Below the pieces are notes generated by a model, which worked only from the letters and a program-made list of their open reading frames with translations, made no database searches and was not told where the DNA came from. Both the position numbers and the translations under genes were made by a program. Below are positions 8,291-18,087 of a stretch of 64,000 nt of DNA, piece after piece. Position 1 is the first letter of the stretch. The number at the start of each line of letters is the position of its first letter. Source of the stretch: Martinezella hainanensis. GTDB lineage: Bacteria > Pseudomonadota > Alphaproteobacteria > Rhizobiales > Rhizobiaceae. The stretch lies in contig NZ_FMAC01000004.1 of NCBI RefSeq assembly GCF_900094555.1, positions 186,001 through 250,000 of the forward strand, given 5' to 3'.

Positions 8291-9832
8291 ATGGTTGTGA
8301 GCCCATCCACCATGGCGGCGGTACGCGCCAGCGGCGCTGTCCCCAATGCCGCCTATCTGCTGAGCGCGGAAGGCATCCGCAAGGAATTTCCCGGCGTGCT
8401 CGCCCTTGATGACGTTTCCTTCCACCTGAAGCGCGGAACGGTGCATGCGCTGATGGGTGAAAACGGCGCGGGCAAGTCGACGCTGATGAAGATCCTTGCC
8501 GGCATCTATATCCCCGACCAGGGCGAAGTGCGCCTCAAGGGCGTCGACATCCGGCTGAAGTCACCGCTCGACGCGCTGGAAAACGGCATCGCCATGATCC
8601 ATCAGGAACTGAACCTGATGCCTTTCATGACTGTTGCTGAAAATATCTGGATTCGCCGCGAGCCGAAGAACCGTTTCGGTTTGGTCGACCATGCCGAGAT
8701 GAGCCGCAAGACGGAGGAACTCTTCCAGCGCCTCAACATTGCCATCGATCCAGAAATCCAGGTGCGCGAGCTTTCGGTTGCGAGCCGGCAGATGGTCGAA
8801 ATCGCCAAGGCGGTTTCCTATAATTCCGACGTGCTGATCATGGATGAGCCGACTTCGGCGCTGACCGAGCGCGAAGTGGCGCATCTCTTCCAGATTATCC
8901 GCGACCTGCGCGCCCAGGGCATCGGCATCGTCTACATCACTCACAAGATGAATGAGCTGTTCGAGATCGCCGACGAATTCTCGGTGTTCCGCGACGGCAA
9001 ATATATCGGCACGCATGCTTCCACCGATGTGACCCGCGACGACATCATCCGCATGATGGTTGGCCGCGAAATCACGCAGATGTTCCCGAAGGAAGAGGTG
9101 CCGATCGGCGAGACGGTGCTGTCCGTCAAGGATTTGAGCCTCGATGGCGTCTTCTCCAATGTGTCCTTCGATGTCAGGGCTGGTGAAATTCTCGGCGTGG
9201 CCGGGCTCGTGGGATCGGGGCGGTCGAATGTCGCCGAAACCATCTTCGGCGTCACGCCGGCCTCGTCGGGCACGATCGAGCTTTTCGGCAAGAAGACCGA
9301 GATTTCCTCGCCGGCCGCAGCGATCCGCCACGGCATGGCGTTTCTGACCGAGGACCGCAAGGATACGGGCTGTCTTCTCATTCTCAGCGTGCTCGAGAAC
9401 ATGCAGGTGGCGGTGCTGCACGATAAGTTCGTGCGCGGCGGCTTCGTGCAGGAGGGCTCGATCGAGCAGGCCTGCGAGGAAATGGCAAGGAAGCTGCGCG
9501 TCAAGACGCCGAATCTCGACGAGCGGATCGAAAATCTTTCCGGCGGCAATCAGCAGAAAGCGCTGATCGGCCGGTGGATGCTCACCAATCCCCGCATTCT
9601 CATCCTGGACGAGCCGACGCGCGGCATCGATGTCGGCGCCAAGGCGGAAATCCACCGTCTCGTCACCGAAATGGCGCGCAACGGCGTCGCCGTTATCATG
9701 ATCTCGTCGGAAATGCCCGAGGTGCTCGGCATGAGCGATCGCATCATGGTGATGCATGAAGGACGGGTGACCGGATTCCTGGATCGTGCGGACGCAACTC
9801 AAGTGAAGGTGATGGAACTGGCCGCGCAGTGA
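8291..9832 (+). CDS. CUT2 sugar ABC importer, duplicated ATP-binding protein (RbsA/MglA type)
   Basis: 513 residues with two ATPase halves. First half: [20 protein letters not shown], Walker [22 protein letters not shown]alker B. Second half: a degenerate Walker [10 protein letters not shown], signature [36 protein letters not shown]. Intact first and altered second site is normal for RbsA-type proteins. ATG at 8291 follows GGGAGGGAAA. Cytoplasmic face of the inner membrane, energises the permease at 9865-10890. Confidence 0.93.
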   Translation: MVVSPSTMAAVRASGAVPNAAYLLSAEGIRKEFPGVLALDDVSFHLKRGTVHALMGENGAGKSTLMKILAGIYIPDQGEVRLKGVDIRLKSPLDALENGIAMIHQELNLMPFMTVAENIWIRREPKNRFGLVDHAEMSRKTEELFQRLNIAIDPEIQVRELSVASRQMVEIAKAVSYNSDVLIMDEPTSALTEREVAHLFQIIRDLRAQGIGIVYITHKMNELFEIADEFSVFRDGKYIGTHASTDVTRDDIIRMMVGREITQMFPKEEVPIGETVLSVKDLSLDGVFSNVSFDVRAGEILGVAGLVGSGRSNVAETIFGVTPASSGTIELFGKKTEISSPAAAIRHGMAFLTEDRKDTGCLLILSVLENMQVAVLHDKFVRGGFVQEGSIEQACEEMARKLRVKTPNLDERIENLSGGNQQKALIGRWMLTNPRILILDEPTRGIDVGAKAEIHRLVTEMARNGVAVIMISSEMPEVLGMSDRIMVMHEGRVTGFLDRADATQVKVMELAAQ

Positions 9833-9864
9833 CGCCGCCAATCGTCGCAAGGGAGGATTGAACC

Positions 9865-10890
9865 ATGGTTAGCAAAGTTGCAGAGGCGACCGCCCCGGCA
9901 GTCACACGGCCAAGACGCCGTCGTGTGCCGCCTGAGCTCGGCATCTTCCTGGTGCTGATCGGCATCGCGCTCCTCTGTGAGATCCTCGGCTGGATCTTCG
10001 TCGGGCAGAGCTTCCTCATGAACCTCCAGCGCCTGAAGATCATGATCCTGCAGGTCTCGGTCATCGGCATCATCTCCGTCGGCGTGACGCAAGTCATCAT
10101 AACAGGCGGTATCGACCTCTCATCCGGCTCCGTCGTCGGCCTGACGGCCATGGTCGCCGCGAGTTTTGCCCAGTCGTCGACCTGGGCGAGGGCCGTCTAT
10201 CCCGCGCTGACCGACATGCCCTTCTTCGTGCCGATCGGCGTCGGCCTGCTGCTCGGGCTTCTGGCTGGCTATATCAACGGCCAGCTGATCACGAAGACGA
10301 AGATCCCTCCCTTCATCGCCACCCTCGGCATGATGGTTTCGGCCCGCGGCCTGTCGAAGCTTTATACCAAGGGCCAGCCGATTTCGGGCCTGACCGACCA
10401 GTTCAACTTCATCGGTTCGGGTATCTGGCCGGTTGTCGTCTTCCTCATCATCGCAGTCCTCTTCCACGTCGTGCTGCGCTACACGCGCTATGGCAAGTTC
10501 ACCTATGCGATCGGCGCCAATGTGCAGGCTGCGCGCGTATCGGGCATCAATGTCGAGGCGCATCTGGTCAAGGTCTATGCCATTGCCGGGCTTCTGGCAG
10601 GTCTTGCCGGCATCATCACGGCCGCCCGCGTGCAGACGGCGCAGGCCGGTATGGGCGTCAACTATGAGCTGGATGCGATCGCGGCTGCCGTCATCGGTGG
10701 CACGTCGCTCACCGGCGGCGTCGGCCGCATCGCCGGTACCGTGATCGGCACCGTTATCCTCGGCGTGATGATCTCGGGCTTCACCTTCCTCAACGTCGAT
10801 GCCTATTATCAGGAAATCGCCAAGGGCTTCATCATCGTCGCGGCTGTGGCCATCGACGTCTACCGCCAGAAGAAGCGGGCCAAGCGCTGA
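9865..10890 (+). CDS. CUT2 sugar ABC importer permease (RbsC type)
   Basis: 341 residues, eight to ten hydrophobic segments. Conserved BPD_transp_2 features: QVIITGGIDLSSGSVVGL, the EAA-like YAIGANVQAARVSGINVEAH loop, and LDAIAAAVIGGTSLTGGVGR near the C-terminus. GGGAGGA lies upstream of the ATG at 9865. Last gene of the importer operon and followed by a good terminator. Confidence 0.93.
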   Translation: MVSKVAEATAPAVTRPRRRRVPPELGIFLVLIGIALLCEILGWIFVGQSFLMNLQRLKIMILQVSVIGIISVGVTQVIITGGIDLSSGSVVGLTAMVAASFAQSSTWARAVYPALTDMPFFVPIGVGLLLGLLAGYINGQLITKTKIPPFIATLGMMVSARGLSKLYTKGQPISGLTDQFNFIGSGIWPVVVFLIIAVLFHVVLRYTRYGKFTYAIGANVQAARVSGINVEAHLVKVYAIAGLLAGLAGIITAARVQTAQAGMGVNYELDAIAAAVIGGTSLTGGVGRIAGTVIGTVILGVMISGFTFLNVDAYYQEIAKGFIIVAAVAIDVYRQKKRAKR

Positions 10891-10929
10891 AATGCCCGAC
10901 ACATCGTCAGCGTTCTAATGCATATTCTC

Positions 10930-10956
10930 AAGGCGGGGTTTTACCCCGCCTTTTCC
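10930..10956 (+). terminator. Intrinsic terminator of the sugar importer operon
   Basis: AAGGCGGGG-TTTTA-CCCCGCCTT followed by TTTCC, 40 bases after the permease stop. A strong GC stem with a T-tract. Confidence 0.85.
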
Positions 10957-11080
10957 GTTTGAACGCGCCATTCCATGCAAATGCAAATTTTTTTCATTTG
11001 GGTATGGCGAATCCCGTCAGCTTTTCTATTCTGGCCGCTTTCCATGCGCTCCCCCGAGAGCGCCTCACCCAGGATAGACA

Positions 11081-12139
11081 ATGCAAGCCGTATTCGATGG
11101 TCACAACGACGTTCTCTTGAGACTCTGGCATCACCAGCGCGACGGCGCGGATCCGATCGCCGAATTCAGGGACGGGACGTCCAGCGGCCATATCGACGCG
11201 CCTCGGGCGCGGGCCGGCGGCCTGGGCGGCGGTCTTTGCGCCATCTACATTCCTTCGGGCGATCTCGTCTTTGCCGATCCGGACAGCAACGGCCACTACG
11301 CTACGCCGCTCGCGGCCCCGCTGGAGCGGGCGCCGTCGCTCGATATCGCGCTGGAAATGGCGGCGATCGCGCTGCGGCTTGACCGCGCAGGCGCCTGGAA
11401 GCTTTGCCGCTCCACCGCTGATATCCGCGATTGCATGGAGAAAGGCATTTTCGCTGCCGTCATGCATATGGAAGGCTGCGAGGCGATCGATGCCGATCTG
11501 ACCGCACTCGAAACCTTTTACGCGGCGGGCTTGCGCTCGCTCGGCCCGGTCTGGAGCCGCAACAACGTCTTCGCCCATGGCGTGCCCTTTGCCTATCCAA
11601 GCTCGCCCGATACCGGACCTGGCCTGACGGACGCCGGCTTTGCGTTGGTGCGGGAATGCAACCGCCTCGGCATCCTCGTCGATCTCGCCCATATCACCGA
11701 AAAGGGCTTCTGGGATGTAGCGAAGACTTCTGACCAACCGCTGGTCGCCAGCCACTCCAACGCGCATGCGCTGACGCCGGTCGCACGCAATCTCACCGAC
11801 AAGCAGCTCGACGCCATCAAGGAAAGTCACGGCATCGTCGGTCTCAACTATGCGACGGCCATGCTGCGCGACGACGCGCGCTCGGATGCCGATACGCCGC
11901 TCGAGGCGATGGTGCGGCATGTTGATCATCTCGTCAGCCGCCTCGGCATCGATTGCGTCGGCCTCGGATCGGACTTCGACGGCGCCACGATCCCAGCCGA
12001 AATCGGCGATGCGGCCGGCAATCAAAACCTGATTGCCGCCCTTCGTGACGCTGGTTATGCTGAGGCCGATCTTGTAAAGCTGTGCAGGGAGAACTGGCTT
12101 CGCGTCCTGGCGTCCGCCTGGAAGGAAGGCAGCCGGTAA
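11081..12139 (+). CDS. Membrane-dipeptidase family (M19) zinc dipeptidase
   Basis: 352 residues of the renal-dipeptidase fold. Metal ligands fit the family: His8 and Asp10 in DGHNDVL, Glu131 in HMEGCEAID, His204 in DLAHITEKGFWD and His225 in ASHSNAHAL. These enzymes cleave dipeptides, often with a D- or unusual C-terminal residue. No signal peptide, so the bacterial cytosol is likely. It lies 47 bases before a peptide-type ABC importer on the same strand, which suggests that imported dipeptides are its substrate. Confidence 0.9.
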   Translation: MQAVFDGHNDVLLRLWHHQRDGADPIAEFRDGTSSGHIDAPRARAGGLGGGLCAIYIPSGDLVFADPDSNGHYATPLAAPLERAPSLDIALEMAAIALRLDRAGAWKLCRSTADIRDCMEKGIFAAVMHMEGCEAIDADLTALETFYAAGLRSLGPVWSRNNVFAHGVPFAYPSSPDTGPGLTDAGFALVRECNRLGILVDLAHITEKGFWDVAKTSDQPLVASHSNAHALTPVARNLTDKQLDAIKESHGIVGLNYATAMLRDDARSDADTPLEAMVRHVDHLVSRLGIDCVGLGSDFDGATIPAEIGDAAGNQNLIAALRDAGYAEADLVKLCRENWLRVLASAWKEGSR

Positions 12140-12186
12140 CGTGCGTGCCGATATTGCGTAGAGTTTAAAAAAGGGGAATGAAAACA

Positions 12187-13827
12187 ATGATGATTACCAG
12201 GATGAACCGCGGTTTCCGCGCACTTTCTGCCGGCGTGGCTCTCTCGCTTCTGCTGATGGCGGCGCCGAACGCATATGCTGCGACGCCCAAGGATACGCTG
12301 GTCGAAGGCTTCGCCTTCGATGACATACTGAGCATGGACCCGGCCGAGGCTTACGAACTGTCGGCTGCCGAAATCACCGGCAACACCTATAGCCTGCTCG
12401 TGCGCCTCGACATCAACGACACCTCGAAGATCAAGGGCGACCTTGCCGAGAGCTGGTCCGTCTCCGACGATCACCTGACCTATACGTTCAAGCTGAAGCC
12501 CGGCCTGAAGTTCGCTTCCGGCAATCCGATCACCGCCGAGGACGTTGCCTGGTCCTTCGAGCGCGTCGTCAAGCTCGACAAGAGCCCGGCCTTTATCATC
12601 ACCCAGTTCGGCATTAACGGCGACAACGTGACGGAAAAGGCCAAGGCGACCGACGCGAACACCTTTACCTTCACCGTCGACAAGCCCTATGCGCCGAGCT
12701 TCGTGCTGAACTGCCTGACGGCGACTGTCGCCGAAGTGGTCGACAAGAAGCTGGTCCTGCAGCACGTGAAGCCGGCAACGCCGACCGCCGACTACAAATA
12801 CGACAACGACTTCGGCAACAGCTGGCTGAAGACCGGCTTTGCCGGTTCCGGTCCGTTCAAGCTGCGCGAATGGCGTGCCAACGAAGCCGTCGTGCTGGAG
12901 CGCAACGACAACTACTACGGCGAAAAGGCCAAGCTGAACCGCGTCATCTATCGCTTCATGAAGGAAAGCTCGGCGCAGCGCCTGGCGCTGGAAAACGGCG
13001 ATATCGACATCGCCCGTAACCTGTCGCCGACCGATCTTCAGGCAGTCGAGAAGAATGCACAGCTTGCTACGACCAGCGCGCCGAAGGGCACGATCTACTA
13101 TATGAGCCTCAACCAGAAGAACGCCAATCTGGCCAAGCCGGAAGTGCAGCAGGCGTTCAAGTATCTGGTCGACTACGATGCCATCGGCAAGACGCTGATC
13201 AAGGGTATCGGCGAGATTCATCAGACCTTCGAACCGAAGGGCATGCTCGGCTCGCTGGATGAAAATCCGTTCAAGCTCGACGTTACCAAGGCCAAGGAAT
13301 TGCTGGCCAAGGCAGGCCTGCCTGATGGCTTCTCGATCACCATGGACGTACGCAGCATCGAGCCGGATACGGGTATCGCAACCGCGATCCAGCAGACCCT
13401 CGGCCAGGCCGGCATCAAGGTGGAAATCATCCCTGGCGACGGCAAGCAGAAGCTGACCAAGTATCGTGCCCGCAATCACGACATCTACTTCGGCAACTGG
13501 GGTCCGGATTATTGGGATCCCCATTCCAACGCCGATACCTTCACCACGAACGACGACAATTCCGATACCAGCACCAACAAGACGCTCGTCTGGCGCAACA
13601 CCTGGACCTCGCCTGAGCTGGAGAAGGAAGCCAAGGCTGCGCTCTTCGAAGGCGATGCGACCAAGCGCGGTGCCATGTATCAGGACATCCAGAAGAAATT
13701 CCTGGAAGCAAGCCCCTTCATCATCCTCTATCAGCAGACGGAAGTCGCCGGCTATCGCAAGGACGTGAAGGACTTCAAGCTTGGTCCGAGCTTCGACAAC
13801 AACTTCGTCTGGCCGATCTCCAAGTGA
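12187..13827 (+). CDS. Peptide/nickel-type ABC importer substrate-binding protein (SBP_bac_5)
   Basis: 546 residues; Sec signal around residues 8-30 ending PNAYAA. Contains the SBP_bac_5 landmarks: LAESWSVSDDHLTYTFKLKPG, the lobe segment GSGPFKLREWRANEAVVLER, EIHQTFEPKGM and the DIYFGNWGPDYWDP strand. GGGGA at 12173-12177 sits too close to the ATG at 12178, so the ATG at 12187 is preferred. Binds an oligopeptide or similar ligand in the periplasm. First gene of a five-gene operon in the usual A-B-C-D-F order. Confidence 0.9.
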   Translation: MMITRMNRGFRALSAGVALSLLLMAAPNAYAATPKDTLVEGFAFDDILSMDPAEAYELSAAEITGNTYSLLVRLDINDTSKIKGDLAESWSVSDDHLTYTFKLKPGLKFASGNPITAEDVAWSFERVVKLDKSPAFIITQFGINGDNVTEKAKATDANTFTFTVDKPYAPSFVLNCLTATVAEVVDKKLVLQHVKPATPTADYKYDNDFGNSWLKTGFAGSGPFKLREWRANEAVVLERNDNYYGEKAKLNRVIYRFMKESSAQRLALENGDIDIARNLSPTDLQAVEKNAQLATTSAPKGTIYYMSLNQKNANLAKPEVQQAFKYLVDYDAIGKTLIKGIGEIHQTFEPKGMLGSLDENPFKLDVTKAKELLAKAGLPDGFSITMDVRSIEPDTGIATAIQQTLGQAGIKVEIIPGDGKQKLTKYRARNHDIYFGNWGPDYWDPHSNADTFTTNDDNSDTSTNKTLVWRNTWTSPELEKEAKAALFEGDATKRGAMYQDIQKKFLEASPFIILYQQTEVAGYRKDVKDFKLGPSFDNNFVWPISK

Positions 13828-13848
13828 TAATCCGGCGGGATTAGTTCT

Positions 13849-14916
13849 TTGAGCACCGTCGAACGGAAAATGCAGGTGCGGCCCAAAAAGGGCCGTGCCG
13901 CTCCCTTCTTCATGGGTCTGCTGCGATTTCTGGTCGTAGCGGTCACGACCTATCTCGGCCTACTCGCCGTCACCTTCTTCATCGGGCGTGTCATCCCGAT
14001 CGATCCGGCGCTGGCGATTGCCGGCGACCACGCGCCGCAGCAGGTGCTGGAGCGCCTGCATCGAGAGATGCACCTCGACCAACCGCTCTATCTGCAGTTC
14101 TATTATTATCTCTTGAGCGCGCTGAGCGGCGATTTCGGTACTTCGGTGCTGACGACCAATCCGGTCATGGACGACATCAAGCGCGTCTTTCCCGCGACGA
14201 TGGAGCTTGCCACGGTCGGCACGATCATCGGTGCCGTGTTCGGGGTTCCCTTCGGCGTCCTTGCCGCCGTGCGCCGCAACAGCATCATCGACCAGATCGT
14301 CCGCGTCATCGGCCTCGTCGGCTATTCCGTGCCTGTCTTCTGGCTGGCCATGGTCTCGCTCGTCATCTTCTACGCGGAGCTGAACTGGGTCGCCTATCCC
14401 GGCCGCATCGATATCGCTTATGAATATACTTTCACGCCGATCACGGGCTTTTTCCTGCTCGACAGCGCGATGCAGGGGCAATGGGACGTCTTCTGGGACG
14501 TGTTCCGCCACATTATCCTGCCGGCATCGCTGCTCGGCTATTTCTCGCTCGCCTATATCAGCCGCATGACGCGCAGCTTCATGCTGAACGAGCTCGGCCA
14601 GGAATATATTGTCGCGGCTCGCGCCAAGGGACTTTCCGAGACGCGAGTGATCTGGGGCCATGCCCTTCGCAGTGCCGTCGTGCCGTTGATCACGGTGATC
14701 GCGCTTTCCTATGCCGGCCTGCTCGAGGGCTCCGTGCTGACGGAGATCGTGTTCTCCTGGCCGGGCATCGGCTTCTACATCACCAGCTCGCTGCGCAATG
14801 CCGACATGAATGCCGTTCTCGGCGGCACCATCGTCGTCGGCACGGTCTTCATCGGCATCAACCTGATTTCCGATCTTCTGTATCGGACGCTCGACCCAAG
14901 GACCCGACGTAAATGA
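13849..14916 (+). CDS. Peptide ABC importer permease, DppB type
   Basis: 355 residues. The frame opens with TTG at 13849, eight bases after GGCGGGA; an ATG at 13870 is a weaker alternative. Six predicted membrane segments; the EAA loop is EYIVAARAKGLSETRVIWGHAL, and the C-terminal end carries LEGSVLTEIVFSWPGIGFYI, both typical of BPD_transp_1 DppB/OppB proteins. Overlaps the next permease by four bases (ATGA), so the two are translationally coupled. Confidence 0.9.
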   Translation: MSTVERKMQVRPKKGRAAPFFMGLLRFLVVAVTTYLGLLAVTFFIGRVIPIDPALAIAGDHAPQQVLERLHREMHLDQPLYLQFYYYLLSALSGDFGTSVLTTNPVMDDIKRVFPATMELATVGTIIGAVFGVPFGVLAAVRRNSIIDQIVRVIGLVGYSVPVFWLAMVSLVIFYAELNWVAYPGRIDIAYEYTFTPITGFFLLDSAMQGQWDVFWDVFRHIILPASLLGYFSLAYISRMTRSFMLNELGQEYIVAARAKGLSETRVIWGHALRSAVVPLITVIALSYAGLLEGSVLTEIVFSWPGIGFYITSSLRNADMNAVLGGTIVVGTVFIGINLISDLLYRTLDPRTRRK

Positions 14917-15839
14917 CTGTCGAGACCACCCAACCCAGCTTGAGGGACTGGCTGCTCTCCGACCGGCCACAGTCGCGCCGGCAGGCGAGACTAGGGCGCG
15001 CCTACGTCACCTGGAGGCAGTTCTCCGCCAATCGCCTGGCTGTGATCGGGCTTGCAATCATCATCGCGCTCGTGCTCGTGGCAGTGCTCGCCGATGTCAT
15101 CGCGCCGCATTCGCCCGTGATCGGCGATCTCACAAATGCCTATCTGAAGCCGCCCGGCACGCCGGGCTATCTGCTCGGCACAGATGATCTCGGCCGCGAT
15201 ATCCTCTCGCGCCTCATCTACGGCTCGCGCTGGACGCTCTACATCGTCGTGCTCGTCGCTATCATCTCGGCGCCGATCGGGCTGATCATCGGCATGGTGT
15301 CGGGCTATATGGGCGGCTGGGTCGATGTGATCCTGATGCGCATCACCGATATCTTCCTTGCCTTTCCGAAGCTGGTGCTGGCGCTTGCCTTTGCGGGTGC
15401 ACTCGGTGCGGGTATTGAGAATGCCATCATCGCCATCGCCATCACCTCCTGGCCGCCCTATGCGCGCCTAGCGCGGGCCGAAACGATGACGGTGCGACGC
15501 TCGGACTATATCGCCGCGGTCCAGCTCATGGGCGCCTCGCCCTTGCGCATCATCTTCCGCCACGTCATGCCGCTCTGCATTTCCTCGGTGATCGTCCGCG
15601 TCACGCTCGACATGGCGGGCGTGATCCTGACTGCCGCCGGCCTTGGCTTCCTTGGGCTTGGCGCGCAGCCGCCGTTGCCGGAATGGGGCGTGATGATTGC
15701 GACCGGCTTCAAATACTATCTTGACCAATGGTGGGTGGCGGCCATGCCCGGCATTGCGATCCTTATCGTCAGCCTCGGTTTCAACCTGCTCGGCGACGGC
15801 CTGCGTGACGCGCTCGACCCGAAGGAGAGCGGACAATGA
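14913..15839 (+). CDS. Peptide ABC importer permease, DppC type
   Basis: 308 residues with an N-terminal OppC_N segment (residues ~25-75) and TDDLGRDILSRLIYGSRWTL, then the EAA loop DYIAAVQLMGASPLRIIFRH and GLGFLGLGAQPPLPEWGVMI. Partner of the DppB-type permease; overlaps genes on both sides by four bases. Confidence 0.9.
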   Translation: MTVETTQPSLRDWLLSDRPQSRRQARLGRAYVTWRQFSANRLAVIGLAIIIALVLVAVLADVIAPHSPVIGDLTNAYLKPPGTPGYLLGTDDLGRDILSRLIYGSRWTLYIVVLVAIISAPIGLIIGMVSGYMGGWVDVILMRITDIFLAFPKLVLALAFAGALGAGIENAIIAIAITSWPPYARLARAETMTVRRSDYIAAVQLMGASPLRIIFRHVMPLCISSVIVRVTLDMAGVILTAAGLGFLGLGAQPPLPEWGVMIATGFKYYLDQWWVAAMPGIAILIVSLGFNLLGDGLRDALDPKESGQ

Positions 15840-16669
15840 CAAGGCTTCTGACCGTGGACAATCTTCGGGTTCGCTATCCGACGCGCACGGGTGTTATCGA
15901 CGCCGTGCGCGGCGTGTCCTTCACGCTCGGCCGCGAGCGGCTGGGCATCGTCGGCGAGAGTGGCTCCGGCAAGTCGCAGACCGGCCGCGCCATCATGGGG
16001 CTGACGCCGCCGCATGGCATCGTTACGGCCGACAAGCTTGACTTCAGCGGCATCGATCTTCTGTCGATCTCGGCTAGAGAGCGCCGGTCGCTGCGCGGCA
16101 AGCGCATCGCCATGGTGCTGCAGGACCCGAAATATTCGCTCGATCCTGTCATGACCATCGGCAAACAGATCACCGAAACCTTGCGAACGCATGAGAAGGT
16201 GAGCAAGGCTGAGGCTCGCGACCGCGCCCTTGCCATGCTCGAAGCCGTGCAGATCCGCGATCCCGGCCGTGTCTATGAGCTGCATCCGCACGAGGTTTCG
16301 GGCGGCATGGGCCAGCGCGTCATGATCGCCATGATGCTGATCGCCGGGCCGGAGCTTTTGATCGCCGACGAGCCGACCTCGGCGCTCGATGTGACGGTGC
16401 AGCTCGATGTGCTCAAGATCATGGACAAGCTCGTTTCGGAACGCGGCATGGGGCTGATTTTCGTCTCGCACGACCTGCGGCTGGTGTCGTCCTTCTGTGA
16501 TCGCGTGATCGTCATGTATGCAGGTAAGGTCGTGGAAGAGCTCAAGGCTTCCGAATTGAACACTGCACAGCATCCCTACACGCGCGGTCTGCTGAACTGC
16601 ATGCCCGTCATCGGCGAAAACAGGCATCCACTGCCGGTGCTCGACCGCAAGCCGGAGTGGGCGGCATGA
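15836..16669 (+). CDS. Peptide/nickel ABC importer ATPase, DppD/NikD type
   Basis: 277 residues. Walker A GESGSGKSQ, Q-loop MVLQDPKYSLDPVMTIGKQ, signature VSGGMGQRVMIAMML, Walker B LLIADEPTSALD, H-loop FVSHDLRL. Shorter than usual DppD/OppD (about 325) and close to NikD length, with only a short C-terminal extension (PYTRGLLNCMP). Starts within the DppC stop (ATGA). Confidence 0.9.
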   Translation: MTRLLTVDNLRVRYPTRTGVIDAVRGVSFTLGRERLGIVGESGSGKSQTGRAIMGLTPPHGIVTADKLDFSGIDLLSISARERRSLRGKRIAMVLQDPKYSLDPVMTIGKQITETLRTHEKVSKAEARDRALAMLEAVQIRDPGRVYELHPHEVSGGMGQRVMIAMMLIAGPELLIADEPTSALDVTVQLDVLKIMDKLVSERGMGLIFVSHDLRLVSSFCDRVIVMYAGKVVEELKASELNTAQHPYTRGLLNCMPVIGENRHPLPVLDRKPEWAA

Positions 16670-17415
16670 CGGCGGCACTTGCAGTTGATGGCCTCAGCGT
16701 CGTCTATGACGGTTACTATGCTCTCGATGCCGTCGGCGTCGAGGTCAACAAGGGCGAATCTTTCGGCCTGGTCGGCGAGTCCGGTTCGGGAAAATCGACA
16801 TTGCTGCGGGCCGTCGCCGGCCTTGCACCCGTCACGGACGGAACGATCCGCGTCGACGGCGAGCTGCTGAAGGGGGCAAGGCGCAGCAAGGCCTTCTATC
16901 GCCAGGTGCAGATGGTGTTTCAGGACCCTTACGGCTCCCTGCATCCGCGCCAGACGATCGACCGGCTGCTGCTGGAGCCGCTCGCGATCCACGGGATCGG
17001 CGACACCGAAACCCGCATCGCCAGGGCGCTGGACGAAGTCGGTCTTGGGACCGGCTTTCGCTTCCGCTATCCGCATCAGCTGTCCGGCGGCCAGCGCCAG
17101 CGCGTCGCCATTGCCCGCGCGCTGATCGTCGAGCCGTCGATTCTGCTGCTCGACGAGCCGACCTCGGCACTCGATGCTTCGGTACAGGCCGAGGTGCTCA
17201 ACCTGCTCGAACAGGTACGCAAGGATCGCAATCTGACCTTCGTGATGGTGAGCCACGATCTCGGCGTCATCACCCATATGTGCGTGCGCCTGGCCGTCAT
17301 GCGCAACGGTGCGGTCGTCGAGCGGCTGACGGCGAAGGAGCTGGCGGCCGGCGACGTGAAGGAAGACTATACGCGCAATCTGATGGTCGCCAGCAAGGGG
17401 TTCGTCCGCGCCTGA
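16666..17415 (+). CDS. Peptide/nickel ABC importer ATPase, DppF/NikE type
   Basis: 249 residues from the ATG that overlaps the previous stop (ATGA at 16666-16669). Walker A GESGSGKST, QMVFQDPYGSLHPRQTI, signature LSGGQRQRVAIARAL, LLLDEPTSALDASVQ and MVSHDLGVI. Lacks the C-terminal oligopeptide domain of DppF. The short pair D/F recalls nickel importers, but the substrate-binding protein and the adjacent dipeptidase argue for peptides. Confidence 0.9.
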   Translation: MTAALAVDGLSVVYDGYYALDAVGVEVNKGESFGLVGESGSGKSTLLRAVAGLAPVTDGTIRVDGELLKGARRSKAFYRQVQMVFQDPYGSLHPRQTIDRLLLEPLAIHGIGDTETRIARALDEVGLGTGFRFRYPHQLSGGQRQRVAIARALIVEPSILLLDEPTSALDASVQAEVLNLLEQVRKDRNLTFVMVSHDLGVITHMCVRLAVMRNGAVVERLTAKELAAGDVKEDYTRNLMVASKGFVRA

Positions 17416-17485
17416 GCGGACGGCTTTTGCCCTCCGAGGGGCGTTAACGAATGGACCGTTTAAACACGACCAATCGTATAGACTA

Positions 17486-17514
17486 TTGACACCTGCCGCA
17501 ATTCTGTCATGATC
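17486..17514 (+). promoter_or_regulatory. Candidate sigma-70 promoter ahead of two small genes
   Basis: TTGACA at 17486-17491, a 17-base spacer and ATGATC at 17509-17514. The -35 box is perfect, the -10 box weak. It lies 64 bases before the small ORF at 17578. Confidence 0.35.
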
Positions 17515-17577
17515 TCGTTAATGGCAGTTAACTTTCGTGATCCTGATCAAGGGGTCAGACGTTAAGTGGAGGCAGGC

Positions 17578-17766
17578 ATGTTTTTCATGGGTGGCATGAC
17601 CATGGGCTATCTTCATCCGCCGGTTCCGGCGAAACGGGAAGATGCACGGTCCGCTACTCTTTCTGATGAAAACAGCCGCCGCCAGACCGGACCTGCCGAA
17701 GAGCAGACGGTCGATACCAGCGCCATTGAGCGCAGTTTGATTTGGGCCCGCCGCATTCTTTGCTGA
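17578..17766 (+). CDS. Small hypothetical protein, 62 aa
   Basis: ATG at 17578, with GGAGG at 17568-17572, a well-placed ribosome site. Begins MFFMGGMTMGYLHPPVPAKR, is polar in the middle (many Glu, Ser, Thr) and ends IERSLIWARRILC. Not a membrane protein apart from the short Met/Gly-rich start. I do not recognise it. The good ribosome site and its own promoter candidate are the support. Confidence 0.5.
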   Translation: MFFMGGMTMGYLHPPVPAKREDARSATLSDENSRRQTGPAEEQTVDTSAIERSLIWARRILC

Positions 17767-17928
17767 TTAGGCGTTGCCGATCTTTCGGGTCCTCGACATC
17801 CAATGGTTTAATTTTTCTCGGCTCGCGTTCTGGACGGAAATTCATCTCTACCTAATTGATAGGAAATGTATGAATGTCCGTTCTGGGCTTGGCCCGGAAA
17901 ACATATAAGAAACGAACGGAGGCAACAC

Positions 17929-18087
17929 ATGGCGAATTTGGGTATGTCGAATACGCATGTGAATCAGTTCGATGGTTCCAAGCGCGCCGCCAAGACGCGG
18001 CAAAAGATTCAAACGGCGATTCATGTCGTCCTGTTTTCGGCTGCATTCCTGTTCGTTGCGGCCATTGTTTGCGGCATCGTCGTTTAA
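17929..18087 (+). CDS. Small single-span membrane protein, 52 aa
   Basis: ATG at 17929 preceded by CGGAGGCAACAC, an excellent ribosome site. The first 27 residues are polar and basic (ANLGMSNTHVNQFDGSKRAA then KTRQKIQ); the rest (TAIHVVLFSAAFLFVAAIVC) is one membrane helix ending GIVV. No family name known to me; such tail-anchored mini-proteins are frequent in rhizobia. Confidence 0.65.
   Translation: MANLGMSNTHVNQFDGSKRAAKTRQKIQTAIHVVLFSAAFLFVAAIVCGIVV

Noticed and set aside
17518..17532. Second CtrA-type site TTAA..TTAAC before the small ORF at 17578
   Set aside because: The spacing between the TTAA halves is six, not seven, bases.
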